This document shows, piece by piece, positions 6,734 to 13,530 of a stretch of 42,903 bases of DNA (the first letter of the stretch is position 1; the number at the start of each line of letters is the position of its first letter). This DNA is from Bacillota bacterium (GTDB taxonomy: Bacteria; Bacillota; Clostridia; Oscillospirales; Oscillospiraceae): assembly GCA_023459875.1 (NCBI GenBank), contig JAEWRY010000012.1, positions 1 to 42,903 on the forward strand, given 5' to 3'. Position numbers and translations under genes: made by a program. A model generated the notes under the pieces. The model saw only the letters and a program-made list of their open reading frames with translations. It was not told the DNA's origin and ran no database searches.

Positions 6734-6874
6734 AGGCTAAGGATGACAGGCTAAGGATGACAGACTGAGGATGCCGGGTATTATAGCTTCAATTCTCCCG
6801 TCAGATCAGTGAGGTCGCAGTATGTTCAACTGCCGCCGCTTCCTGTCGGGAGAAAGCACGGCGAAGAATCTTTT

Positions 6875-7579
6875 TTACGGAATCTGTTTGCGGGACGCCA
6901 TTTCCGGGTCGTGCTGAGGGATGATAATGTCGGCGCGGGACTTGACCTTACGGACGCTGTCAAAGGCGGCCAGGGCGTCCACGTGGATACCGGGGGTGAT
7001 GCCGTCGGCGGCGAAGACGTCTCCGATGCTGCAGAAGCCGGAGATGACCGCTTTACCCGCGGCGGTGTCGATCTCCACGGCCTGTGCGCCGGGGGTGTGG
7101 CCGGGAACGGGGAAGACCCGGATGCCGGGGACTATCTCGCCCTCGCCGTCGATCTGGATCACCTTCATGCCGGCAATGAAGTCGGGGTTATAAAGGCCCG
7201 CCATCATCGGATGGGGGTTATTCATAAACTCAAATTCCTTTTTCTGTACGTAGACGGTGGCATTTTTAAACAATCTGGCGTTGAGCGCGTGGTCGAAGTG
7301 CAGATGGGTGATGATGAGGTGCTTGATGTCTTCGGGCTTCTCGCCGACCGCCGCGAGTCCCGCCTCCACCGTCTGGATGGTCTCGGTGGCCTCGTGCCAA
7401 TATTTTTTCATGTCCTCCTGGTACGCGCCGGCGTCCACCAGCACGTCTCCGTCGGGATGCTTGATGAGCCATGCGTTCACCGCGATCCAGATCATCTCGC
7501 CGTAATTCATGAAGTACGTCATCAGGCCTTTGTCCAGTCTCAGCTTTGCGATTTGGATAGGATTGATTACCAGGTTCAT
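6875..7579 (-). CDS. Metallo-beta-lactamase-fold lactonase-like hydrolase (AHL-lactonase family)
   Basis: The protein has 234 residues from ATG 7579, which has AAGGAGGT 7 nt upstream. Zinc ligands visible are His92, His94, Asp96 and His97 in THLHFDH, His161 in PGHTPG and His223 in PQHDP. This set is typical of N-acyl-homoserine-lactone lactonase-like enzymes, which hydrolyse lactone rings; a relative, BlcC/AttM, opens gamma-butyrolactone to 4-hydroxybutyrate. The usual bridging Asp position appears to read Gly-Phe-Cys (181-183), with another Asp at 187, so metal coordination may differ. It is transcribed from a sigma-54-type promoter at 7651-7666 next to the sigma-54 activator gene. Its place before 4-hydroxyacid genes suggests it makes their substrate from a lactone (inference). 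A thioester or other ester substrate remains possible. Confidence 0.82.
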   Translation of the reverse strand: MNLVINPIQIAKLRLDKGLMTYFMNYGEMIWIAVNAWLIKHPDGDVLVDAGAYQEDMKKYWHEATETIQTVEAGLAAVGEKPEDIKHLIITHLHFDHALNARLFKNATVYVQKKEFEFMNNPHPMMAGLYNPDFIAGMKVIQIDGEGEIVPGIRVFPVPGHTPGAQAVEIDTAAGKAVISGFCSIGDVFAADGITPGIHVDALAAFDSVRKVKSRADIIIPQHDPEMASRKQIP

Positions 7580-7650
7580 GTAAGTTACCTCCTTATAATT
7601 TGTTATTTTCGGATGCCTTTTCCCGGGGACATCTCCTGACTGATATAACA

Positions 7651-7666
7651 GCAAACCGCGTGCCAA
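7651..7666 (-). promoter_or_regulatory. Sigma-54 (-24/-12) promoter
   Basis: On the minus strand the sequence is TTGGCACGCGGTTTGC. It matches the consensus TGGCAC-N5-TTGC, with GG and GC at the required spacing. It is about 70 nt upstream of the lactonase start codon. The gene immediately upstream encodes a sigma-54 enhancer-binding protein, which supports the call. Confidence 0.85.
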
Positions 7667-7806
7667 GTTTTTCCTCCTGTTTCTGAGGGATTTTCACCCA
7701 TAATATGGCCCAAAAGGTCTCCTTCCGCGGCCGGTAACGGGGCGATTCCGTCCGGACCGTGCCGCCGCAGCCTCCATCGTCCGCGAGTTCTCAGCAACCG
7801 CAAGGA

Positions 7807-7840
7807 TTTCTCAAAAGAGAAAGGTGAGAAAAATGAGAAA
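7807..7840. promoter_or_regulatory. Candidate enhancer (upstream activating) cluster
   Basis: Four related heptamers occur in 34 bp: TTTCTCA (7807-7813, inverted), AGAGAAA (7816-7822), TGAGAAA (7825-7831) and TGAGAAA (7834-7840). They lie about 140-175 bp upstream of the -24/-12 promoter, a normal distance for a sigma-54 activator. The assignment to the adjacent regulator is inference. Confidence 0.4.
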
Positions 7841-7867
7841 TGAAAAAAGAGGGAGGGGGTTGTCCAA

Positions 7868-7895
7868 GATTCTTCGGCCAGGGCCTCAGAATGAC
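7868..7895 (-). repeat. Dispersed repeat, reverse copy
   Basis: It runs GATTCTTCGG...CCTCAGAATGAC and is a partial reverse copy of the dispersed family. It lies between the regulator's terminator and the candidate enhancer. Confidence 0.8.
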
Positions 7896-7909
7896 CGCGC
7901 ATAAAAACC

Positions 7910-7942
7910 TAAAAAATGAGGCCAAAACCATCAGGTTTTGGC
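7910..7942 (-). terminator. Intrinsic terminator overlapping the regulator's stop codon
   Basis: On the minus strand GCCAAAACC (7934-7942) and GGTTTTGGC (7921-7929) form a 9-bp stem around TGAT, which contains the stop codon. T6 follows (about 7911-7916). The regulator is thus a separate transcript from the lactonase gene. Confidence 0.85.
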
Positions 7943-9676
7943 TTCAAATCTGTTTATCATTCTGTAAAGGGTGGCAAGGCTGACCCCCAGTTGTTCGGAG
8001 GCTTTTCGTTTTCCCTCCGTGGTGCGCCCGAAGATATCGAGCGCTTCCAGCAGCTCCTTTTCCATGGGCCTGCGCACGCCGTCCCGATTCGTGGAAGGGG
8101 AGTCCGGCTGAAGAAGAGACTCGGGCAGGCAGTCCAGATCGATCAGATTGTCTTTGGCCATCGCGGCCATATAACCGATGACGCTCTGCAGCTCCCGGAT
8201 GTTCCCCGGCCAGGGGTAGCTCTCCAGCGCCTGCCGCACCTCCTCCTCCACCTGCCAGGTTTCCCCCGGCGGGGCGGGGGAGTAACGGGACAGGAAATAG
8301 TCGGCGAGGATGGCGATGTCTCCCCGGCGCTCCCGCAGGGGCCGCAGGTGGATGGGCACCACGTTCAAACGGTAGAAGAGGTCCTCCCGGAATTTTTTCT
8401 TTCGCACCAGCTCCGGGAGCGGGGCGTTGGTGGCCGCGACGACGCGGATGTCCACCTCGATGGGCTGCTGCCCGCCCAGACGGTAAAACTGCTTCTGCTC
8501 CAGAACCCGCAGGAGCTTCGCCTGATTGGTGAGGCTCATGTCCCCGATTTCGTCCAGAAACAGGGTACTGCCGCTGGAAAGCTCAACGAGGCCGCGCTTG
8601 CCGGAGGAGGACGCGCCGGTGAAGGCGCCGCGCTCGTAGCCGAAGAGCTCGCTCTCCAGAAGGGTGTCGGGGATGGCGGCGCAGTTCACCGCGATCATTT
8701 TCCGCGCGGCTCTGGAGCTTAAGTTGTGGATGGCCTGGGCCACCAGCTCCTTGCCGGTTCCGCTGTCGCCCTGGATGAGAACGGGCAGGGGGTGGCACGC
8801 CACCCGGGCGATGATCCCCTTGACGTTTTTAATGGAATCGTCTTCGCCGATGATGCAGTCCAGGGCGCGTCCTGCGGGGGGATAGCCGGTTTTGGGGCGG
8901 GAGGAGGGCGCAATCTGGTGCTCTTCTCCCAGCACGATGGCGATGGCGCCCGCCAGATTGAGCGGCCCCGTGTCCGCGCGGGAGAGCGAGAGCAGCTTGT
9001 CGTTCTGCCGCACGACGATATTCTTTTCTTTTCCCTCCGCGTCGAAGAGCTGATCCAGAACCCGCCCCGGCAGCAGGTCGTCCAGGGGTCGGTTGTAGTC
9101 CACCTGCTCCGGCGACTGCCCCAGCATACCTTTTGCCGCCTGGTTGAGGCGCAGGACCCGCCGGTCGGTTCCGGCCAGGATCAGGCCCTGCTTTCCGGTA
9201 AGGCGGAAGGTGTTCTCCAGCATTTTGTCGGTCATATCCCTGGCCTCCAGAACGCCGGTCACCTGGGAATAGCGCGCGAGGGTTGCGGCGATGCCGGAGA
9301 GGTACTGCGCCCAACGCTCCCTGTTTTTGAGGACGGTGTCGTTGGTGCCGTTCCCCATTCCGAGAAGGCCCGCCACGCCGACGGTCTGAGAGCCCCTTGT
9401 CATGGGGGTGCAGAGCACGACCGAATAGGGGCAGATGCCGACCGCTTCGCAGTCGGTGCAGCCCCGCATATGAGTGGGGTCGCGGATGACTGCCACATCT
9501 TTGATGTATTGCGGACGCGTCAGATAACAGCCGTGGGGGCGCCTGGTGCCGACCTTCATCCGGTAGGCGTTCGTGCCGACCACCGCGATCCCGTCGGTGC
9601 CGACGATGCCGAACTGAAGATCCGGCATCGCGATGGTGGATTCGATCAGATGGCTCAAGCCCTCGATGGTGTTCAT
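7931..9676 (-). CDS. Sigma-54-dependent transcriptional activator with Cys-rich sensor domain
   Basis: The protein has 581 residues from ATG 9676, with GGAGGGGAGAGAGG before it. An N-terminal sensor (1-140) contains the Cys pattern CTDCEAVGIC...C (Cys73, Cys76, Cys82, Cys89). A PAS-like segment follows at about 150-250. The AAA+ domain has Walker A GDSGTGKE (303-310), the sigma-54 contact loop GAFTGA (350-355), Walker B LFLDE (372-376) and the RLNVVPIHLRPLRER region. A Fis-type helix-turn-helix ends the protein (about 545-578). It activates RNA polymerase holding sigma-54 by ATP hydrolysis. The adjacent -24/-12 promoter before the lactonase gene is the obvious target. The four cysteines could hold a metal or Fe-S cluster for redox sensing, but the ligand is unknown. 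Confidence 0.93.
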   Translation of the reverse strand: MNTIEGLSHLIESTIAMPDLQFGIVGTDGIAVVGTNAYRMKVGTRRPHGCYLTRPQYIKDVAVIRDPTHMRGCTDCEAVGICPYSVVLCTPMTRGSQTVGVAGLLGMGNGTNDTVLKNRERWAQYLSGIAATLARYSQVTGVLEARDMTDKMLENTFRLTGKQGLILAGTDRRVLRLNQAAKGMLGQSPEQVDYNRPLDDLLPGRVLDQLFDAEGKEKNIVVRQNDKLLSLSRADTGPLNLAGAIAIVLGEEHQIAPSSRPKTGYPPAGRALDCIIGEDDSIKNVKGIIARVACHPLPVLIQGDSGTGKELVAQAIHNLSSRAARKMIAVNCAAIPDTLLESELFGYERGAFTGASSSGKRGLVELSSGSTLFLDEIGDMSLTNQAKLLRVLEQKQFYRLGGQQPIEVDIRVVAATNAPLPELVRKKKFREDLFYRLNVVPIHLRPLRERRGDIAILADYFLSRYSPAPPGETWQVEEEVRQALESYPWPGNIRELQSVIGYMAAMAKDNLIDLDCLPESLLQPDSPSTNRDGVRRPMEKELLEALDIFGRTTEGKRKASEQLGVSLATLYRMINRFEAKT

Positions 9677-10033
9677 GCCTCTCTCCCCTCCAGCGTATAC
9701 GCTCGGTGGTAAAACCTGTCCCAGACGGATCGACACGGTACGACGAGGTTGACGAAATGTTGATACCAATCTATATGCGTGCGGAACATTTAATATGCCG
9801 CGGCGGAATGAGCCGCCCGCGGGGAGACAGAATTCGACCTGTTTTATATGCTTGCAAGATTCATACCAATATTACAAAATATTAACAATATTATCCCATG
9901 ACATACAGCAAATGTAAACGCATTCCGGCTCCGCGGTTCTTTTTGGAGCAGTATTTTATCTGCTTTGCCGACAGGGACTGCCATCACACCTTGGTCGTAT
10001 CTGAAGGGAGGATATAAAACTGCGCTGCCCGCT
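9677..10033. other. Regulator leader and AT-rich intergenic region
   Basis: There is no gene here. It holds the 5' region of the minus-strand regulator. The octamer ATACCAAT occurs twice exactly 100 bp apart (9763-9770 and 9863-9870). Between 9868 and 9895 is a run of AATATT-type palindromic words. These could be regulator sites, but I cannot assign a promoter with confidence. Confidence 0.4.
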
Positions 10034-10636
10034 TCACCGGAAGGAACAGTAATACCATGCGTCGCTGAGTTTTATTACCTCGAAATAGCCTTTTCCCAGC
10101 TCCTTCTGCGCGTTTTCGTCCGAATCATACGCGAAATCTGAGTAGTGATCCAATACACCTCGAAAGGTAAAGAAAAAATAAATATCATGGCCCTCGATAC
10201 GTTCTATTGCAACCTCTCCGCCGCCTTTTGAAAGCTTTTTGAACTTTTCCGGCAGTACGATTAAGTTTTCGTTATTCCCCTCCGGTTTTAATGCTCCGGT
10301 TTTCATCAGTTGAACGACTTCATTGCGCGCATTAAAATTCAGGTTGAAATCCAAATTGAGAGCTGCTTCCGTAAAAGGAAAAAATAAAGGAAGCAATATG
10401 GAAAGTACAACGATAATCAGCGGAACGTATGCTTTCAGTTTCAGCTCTTTTGTATTCCGAACCGCATACACGATGGAATAGATCAGGAAGACAGCGGCAA
10501 TTACGGAAATAATCGCGACAGGTACGAAAATCAAGAAGAGAGTGAAAAAGTCAATCAGATCCCAAATGTACCAATGAAAAAGAAAAAATAACAGCCCAAA
10601 CATGATAAAGATAAGGATAACTCTTCTGTTCTTCAT
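10034..10636 (-). CDS. Membrane protein of unknown function, three predicted helices
   Basis: The protein has 200 residues from ATG 10636, with AAGGATG upstream. Hydrophobic segments are at about 7-25, 30-57 and 68-90. A soluble C-terminal domain of about 110 residues follows, with the charged region ERIEGHDIYFFFTFRG and the ending WYYCSFR, probably outside the cell. The codon and base composition are more AT-rich than the catabolic genes. Only 20 bp separate its start from the end of the 254-bp multi-hairpin repeat, so that element lies exactly where its promoter should be. I do not recognise the family. Confidence 0.7.
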   Translation of the reverse strand: MKNRRVILIFIMFGLLFFLFHWYIWDLIDFFTLFLIFVPVAIISVIAAVFLIYSIVYAVRNTKELKLKAYVPLIIVVLSILLPLFFPFTEAALNLDFNLNFNARNEVVQLMKTGALKPEGNNENLIVLPEKFKKLSKGGGEVAIERIEGHDIYFFFTFRGVLDHYSDFAYDSDENAQKELGKGYFEVIKLSDAWYYCSFR

Positions 10637-10655
10637 TGACCGACATCCTTAAATA

Positions 10656-10909
10656 ATGTCCACTGAACGAATGCGATTTCCGCATCGCATTCGCCGAAAG
10701 GGCAAAAAATGCCCTTTCTGGCAGCAAAACAGCACTGTTATGCTGCTTCAGATACATTGATGACTGTCCGTTTTGACTTGCGGACACACGCCGCAAATCA
10801 AAAGTGCAAGGTTTTTGACCATAATTGGTCAAAAACCTTGTACCTGAATAAAGCAAAAACAGCTTAGAAGCATTGATATGACTATATTTTTGCTTTATTC
10901 AGCGGACAT
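10656..10909 (-). mobile_element. 254-bp multi-hairpin MITE-like element, copy 1
   Basis: The element begins ATGTCCACTGAA and ends TTCAGCGGACAT, a near-perfect terminal inverted repeat. It is flanked by TAAATA on both sides (10650-10655 and 10910-10915), a candidate 6-bp target duplication. Inside are consecutive palindromes, the longest centred near 10815-10840 (CAAGGTTTTTGACC and its complement). A second copy lies inverted at 35768-36021. It has no transposase; the open frames across it are by-products of the palindromes. Confidence 0.8.
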
Positions 10910-10936
10910 TAAATATGATGGTTATAGGATACTTTT

Positions 10937-12271
10937 TTACGTCCTGTAGGAGATCCACGCGGCGAGCTTTCCCAGCGTGCGCATGGGGATCACCCGGGAA
11001 AGGGCCGAGGTGAACCTTCCGAACTTGCGGTAAAAGAGGCTGAAGAGAAGGTAAGAGTTCCGCTGCGCCTTAAGTACCGGCAAACGCCGGGCGATGTTGC
11101 GGAAGGAATAAAACTGCCGGTACATCCAGAGGTAGCCGCTAGTAAGCTCCTCCGCCGTCATGCCCTTGGGTTTAAAAACCACGTGGGCCGTGTTGTAATG
11201 GGAGAGGTCACGGTCGGTGATGCGCCCCTCCGCCTCCATGCGGCGGTATAATTCGGTTCCGGGGTAGGGCGTCAGAATATGGGAGGTGAGGGTCTCGATT
11301 TTGTTTTTCACCAGGAAGTCAAGGGTATTTTGGAAGACCTCGGGACCGTCGCCGTCCAGACCGAAGACCATGCTGGCGTTGATCATGATGCCCCGGCTGT
11401 GGATGGCCTCGATGAGTTTTTCGTATTTTTCAAACCGGTTTTCCTTGTGAACGGCCTCAAGGGAGGCGTTGTTCACCGACTCAAACCCGATAAAGAGGCT
11501 CTGGCAGCCCGTTTCCGCCATCAGGTCCAGCAGCTCCGGGAAGCCCAGTATCCCCGCCGTTACGGCGGCGCTCCACTTCAAATGGAGCGGTTTCATCGCC
11601 GCGAGCAGACTGCGGGTATAGGACGGGCTGCCGATAAAATTGTCGTCGATAAAGAGCACGTGGCGCGTTCCGAGCGATCTGATATCCCGCAGCACATCCC
11701 CGATGGGGCGCCGGACATAGATCCTGTTCGGGCAGCTGTTGTAGCAGAAGTCGCAGCGGTTGGGACAGCCCCGGCTGGCCGAGACCACGTTGGTGTAGAG
11801 GTAACGGCTTTTGTCGATCGTATCGTAAGCCGGGGAGGCGATCTCGGCTCCCCGGAAGCCCTCCGTGTCCTGGTACGCCTTTTTCAGTTCATGCCCGGCG
11901 GCGTCTTCGAGAATCCGCTCCCACACCCGTTCGGCGGGCCCCACGCAGACGGCGTCAAAGAAGGGGAGAGAGTCCTCGGGGCAGGCGGTAATGTGAATCC
12001 CTCCGGCCACCACCGGAATGCCGCGCTTTCGGAACTCGCCGGCGATAAAGCAGGCCCGCGGCATCACGTCCAGCGTGACTGTGATGCCGACAAGGTCGGC
12101 CTGGAAGTTAAAGTCCAGCTCCTCCAGGTTTTCGTTCAGCATCGTTACCTGGTGCCCCTCCGGAGTGAGCTTCCTGAGGGTGAGCAGGGCGAGGGAAGGG
12201 GACATGCGCGTTTTCAGGTCGGTGTCCATGGGCCGCTTGTTCATGCGCGGCTGGACGAGCAGAATTTTCAC
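10937..12271 (-). CDS. B12-binding-domain radical SAM protein
   Basis: The protein has 444 residues from a GTG at 12271, with AGGTGA upstream. It has an N-terminal Rossmann-like cobalamin-binding domain (about 1-130, MKILLVQPRM...VVAGGIHITACPED). Next comes a radical SAM core with the [4Fe-4S] ligands Cys169, Cys173 and Cys176 in RGCPNRCDFCYN, and then a C-terminal helical extension. The usual DxHxxG cobalamin-ligand motif is not evident, so cobalamin would bind base-off or not at all. Relatives perform methylations and ring or lipid rearrangements. It is the third gene of an operon with an XRE regulator and a small membrane protein, only 9 bp after the latter, which suggests a membrane-related or antibiotic-response role. 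The substrate is unknown. Confidence 0.87.
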   Translation of the reverse strand: MKILLVQPRMNKRPMDTDLKTRMSPSLALLTLRKLTPEGHQVTMLNENLEELDFNFQADLVGITVTLDVMPRACFIAGEFRKRGIPVVAGGIHITACPEDSLPFFDAVCVGPAERVWERILEDAAGHELKKAYQDTEGFRGAEIASPAYDTIDKSRYLYTNVVSASRGCPNRCDFCYNSCPNRIYVRRPIGDVLRDIRSLGTRHVLFIDDNFIGSPSYTRSLLAAMKPLHLKWSAAVTAGILGFPELLDLMAETGCQSLFIGFESVNNASLEAVHKENRFEKYEKLIEAIHSRGIMINASMVFGLDGDGPEVFQNTLDFLVKNKIETLTSHILTPYPGTELYRRMEAEGRITDRDLSHYNTAHVVFKPKGMTAEELTSGYLWMYRQFYSFRNIARRLPVLKAQRNSYLLFSLFYRKFGRFTSALSRVIPMRTLGKLAAWISYRT

Positions 12272-12280
12272 GGTGTTTTT

Positions 12281-12742
12281 TCACCTGCACAACAGCACAT
12301 AGGTAAGGTCGCAGAGCACCACCGTCCCCCAGTGGACGGTAATAAAGAGGGTGAATTTTTCGACGATGCCGTTTGGTTCGCTCAGAATGAGCAGGTAAAA
12401 GAGCGCGATGGCGACGAGGGTGAGAACGACACCAACCGAGAGACAGGCGGTGAGAATCGCGGTGTGGTATTCGTCGAAGGGACAGCGGCGCTTCAGGAGC
12501 AGCGCGACCACCAGCGCCGTCAGGGCGATGAGAGCGTAAGCGATGTATTTCTGGAATCCGGCGGAGAGGAAGAAACTCCACCCCGCCCAGAAGGAGTCCG
12601 CGTTTTGCCCCGCGCGGCCGTAATATAGAAGATCCTGAAACTCGGCGTGGCCCGAGGTTATGATGAAAATCAGAGCGTAAAAAGCCGTGAACAAGCTGAT
12701 GCAGGAAGCGTTCGTCGCTGGATGTTTTAACATGCGTCTCAT
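12281..12742 (-). CDS. Small four-helix membrane protein
   Basis: The protein has 153 residues from ATG 12742. This start is chosen because GAGGAGG lies 7 nt upstream and the ATGA overlaps the regulator's stop codon, giving translational coupling. Hydrophobic stretches at about 13-30, 55-80, 94-117 and 125-148 suggest four membrane helices. XRE-regulator/membrane-protein pairs of this layout are common in Firmicutes; their function is generally unknown, and some act in envelope stress or bacteriocin immunity. I do not recognise a specific family. Confidence 0.75.
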   Translation of the reverse strand: MRRMLKHPATNASCISLFTAFYALIFIITSGHAEFQDLLYYGRAGQNADSFWAGWSFFLSAGFQKYIAYALIALTALVVALLLKRRCPFDEYHTAILTACLSVGVVLTLVAIALFYLLILSEPNGIVEKFTLFITVHWGTVVLCDLTYVLLCR

Positions 12743-12945
12743 TTCCTGTCCTCCTCGCAAAAGAGAAATAGAGCCTCGATGGTGACGCCGAAGAAGCGCG
12801 CCAGGTCGTAAGCAAGCCAGACGGACGGGTCGAACTTCCCTGTCTCGATGGCGTTCACCGCCTGCCGCGAGACCCCAAGCCGCTCCCCCAGCTCCTTCTG
12901 CGTGAGTCCCCGTTCTTCCCGAAGCTCTCTCACCTTGTTTTTCAC
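12739..12945 (-). CDS. Small XRE-family transcriptional regulator
   Basis: The protein is 68 residues and almost entirely one Cro/C1-type helix-turn-helix (LTQKELGERLGVSRQAVNAIE, residues about 15-35). It resembles the YozG/YgzD class. The start is the GTG at 12945, because GGGGAGG lies 8 nt upstream; an earlier in-frame GTG at 12954 overlaps that site. It heads the operon regulator/membrane protein/radical SAM. A strong promoter (12987-13015) with two near-identical operators (12965-12984 and 13009-13028) lies just upstream, so it very probably represses its own operon. Confidence 0.9.
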   Translation of the reverse strand: MKNKVRELREERGLTQKELGERLGVSRQAVNAIETGKFDPSVWLAYDLARFFGVTIEALFLFCEEDRK

Positions 12946-12964
12946 GCCCGTCACCTCCCCTTAT

Positions 12965-13028
12965 GTGTCAGGTTTACCTTACACATAAGATAGCATAAAA
13001 GAAAAGCAGTGTCAAGTGTACCTTACAC
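12965..13028 (-). promoter_or_regulatory. XRE operon promoter with twin operators
   Basis: On the minus strand the -35 is TTGACA (13010-13015) and the -10 is TATCTT (12987-12992), spaced 17 bp. Two 20-bp sites of form GTGTCA-N8-TTACAC at 12965-12984 and 13009-13028 are identical at 18 of 20 bases. Their centres are 44 bp apart, four helical turns. One covers the -35, the other the start region. Confidence 0.85.
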
Positions 13029-13165
13029 GAAAAGCAAAATTTCCAAAATCGGTGAATATGTCTGAGAAAATAGAAGCTTATTAATTTTTTCTTTATACCT
13101 AACGCTTATTCTGTTTTCTAAAAGTAATTCAAGTGTTAATTTTTTCCCAACTAAATACTATATAA
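13029..13165. other. AT-rich spacer
   Basis: It contains no gene or repeat I can support. The low GC contrasts with both neighbours and may mark a junction next to the truncated gene that follows. Confidence 0.5.
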
Positions 13166-13498
13166 ATAAAGATATTTGAGGACAAAATCTGCTTCTGTCT
13201 ACTACGAATAAAAGAAGTGTTTGACAAAGATCTCACGATTTACGCCCCGGAAGGCTCCACCGCGCAGACTTATGCGCGGGTAAACGGGATTGCGTTTGCC
13301 GCCACCGTAGCCTCTGCCGTCCCCAACGCCTCCGCCGTCTATGTGAACGGCAAGCTCGTTTCCGTTGAAGCCTACACCATCGGCGGATCCAACTACTTTA
13401 AGCTCCGGGACCTGGGCTCCGCCCTTCATTTTAATGTCACCTGGGACGGCTCCGCCAACGCCGTCCGCTTCGACACCTCCGCCGCGTATACGAGCTGA
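13166..13498 (+). pseudogene. 3' remnant of a leucine-rich-repeat / copper-amine-oxidase-like domain surface protein
   Basis: The frame is open from 13166 to the stop at 13498, but no ribosome site or good start precedes it. The first recognisable stretch, DLTIYAPEGSTAQTYARVNG, is typical of the last repeat of a BspA-type leucine-rich-repeat protein. The rest (VYVNGKLVSVEAYTIGG ... FKLRDLGSAL) matches the small copper-amine-oxidase-N-like stalk domain common in clostridial surface proteins. The several hundred residues that should precede it, including the signal peptide, are missing. I read it as a 5'-deleted remnant. Its stop is 33 bp from a dispersed repeat, which may be related to the deletion. 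Confidence 0.75.
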
Positions 13499-13530
13499 CT
13501 TTCTCCAAAAAAAATCGTACGAATAAAAAT

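Larger units (their letters stand above)
6365..6874. other. 510-bp intergenic region with decayed repeats and a leader hairpin
   Basis: I see no gene here. Next to the CoA-transferase start is a GC hairpin (CCCCCGC at 6384-6390 with GCGGGGG at 6401-6407), which would lie in its 5' leader. The rest holds copies and fragments of the dispersed GTCATTCTGAG repeat (6464-6474, 6586-6610, 6701-6733) and a short tandem of GGATGACAG-like units at 6728-6775. I found no -24/-12 promoter in this gap on the minus strand, so the CoA-transferase is either read from the lactonase promoter or has an unrecognised one. Confidence 0.6.

Noticed and set aside
6365..6874. A second sigma-54 promoter before the CoA-transferase
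   Set aside because: I looked on the minus strand for TGGCAC-N5-TTGC and found no acceptable match.
10551..10856. Conserved open frame within the 254-bp element, also at 35812-36024
   Set aside because: Both copies translate similarly only because the DNA repeat is conserved. There is no ribosome site, the frame crosses palindromes, and copy 1 runs into another gene.
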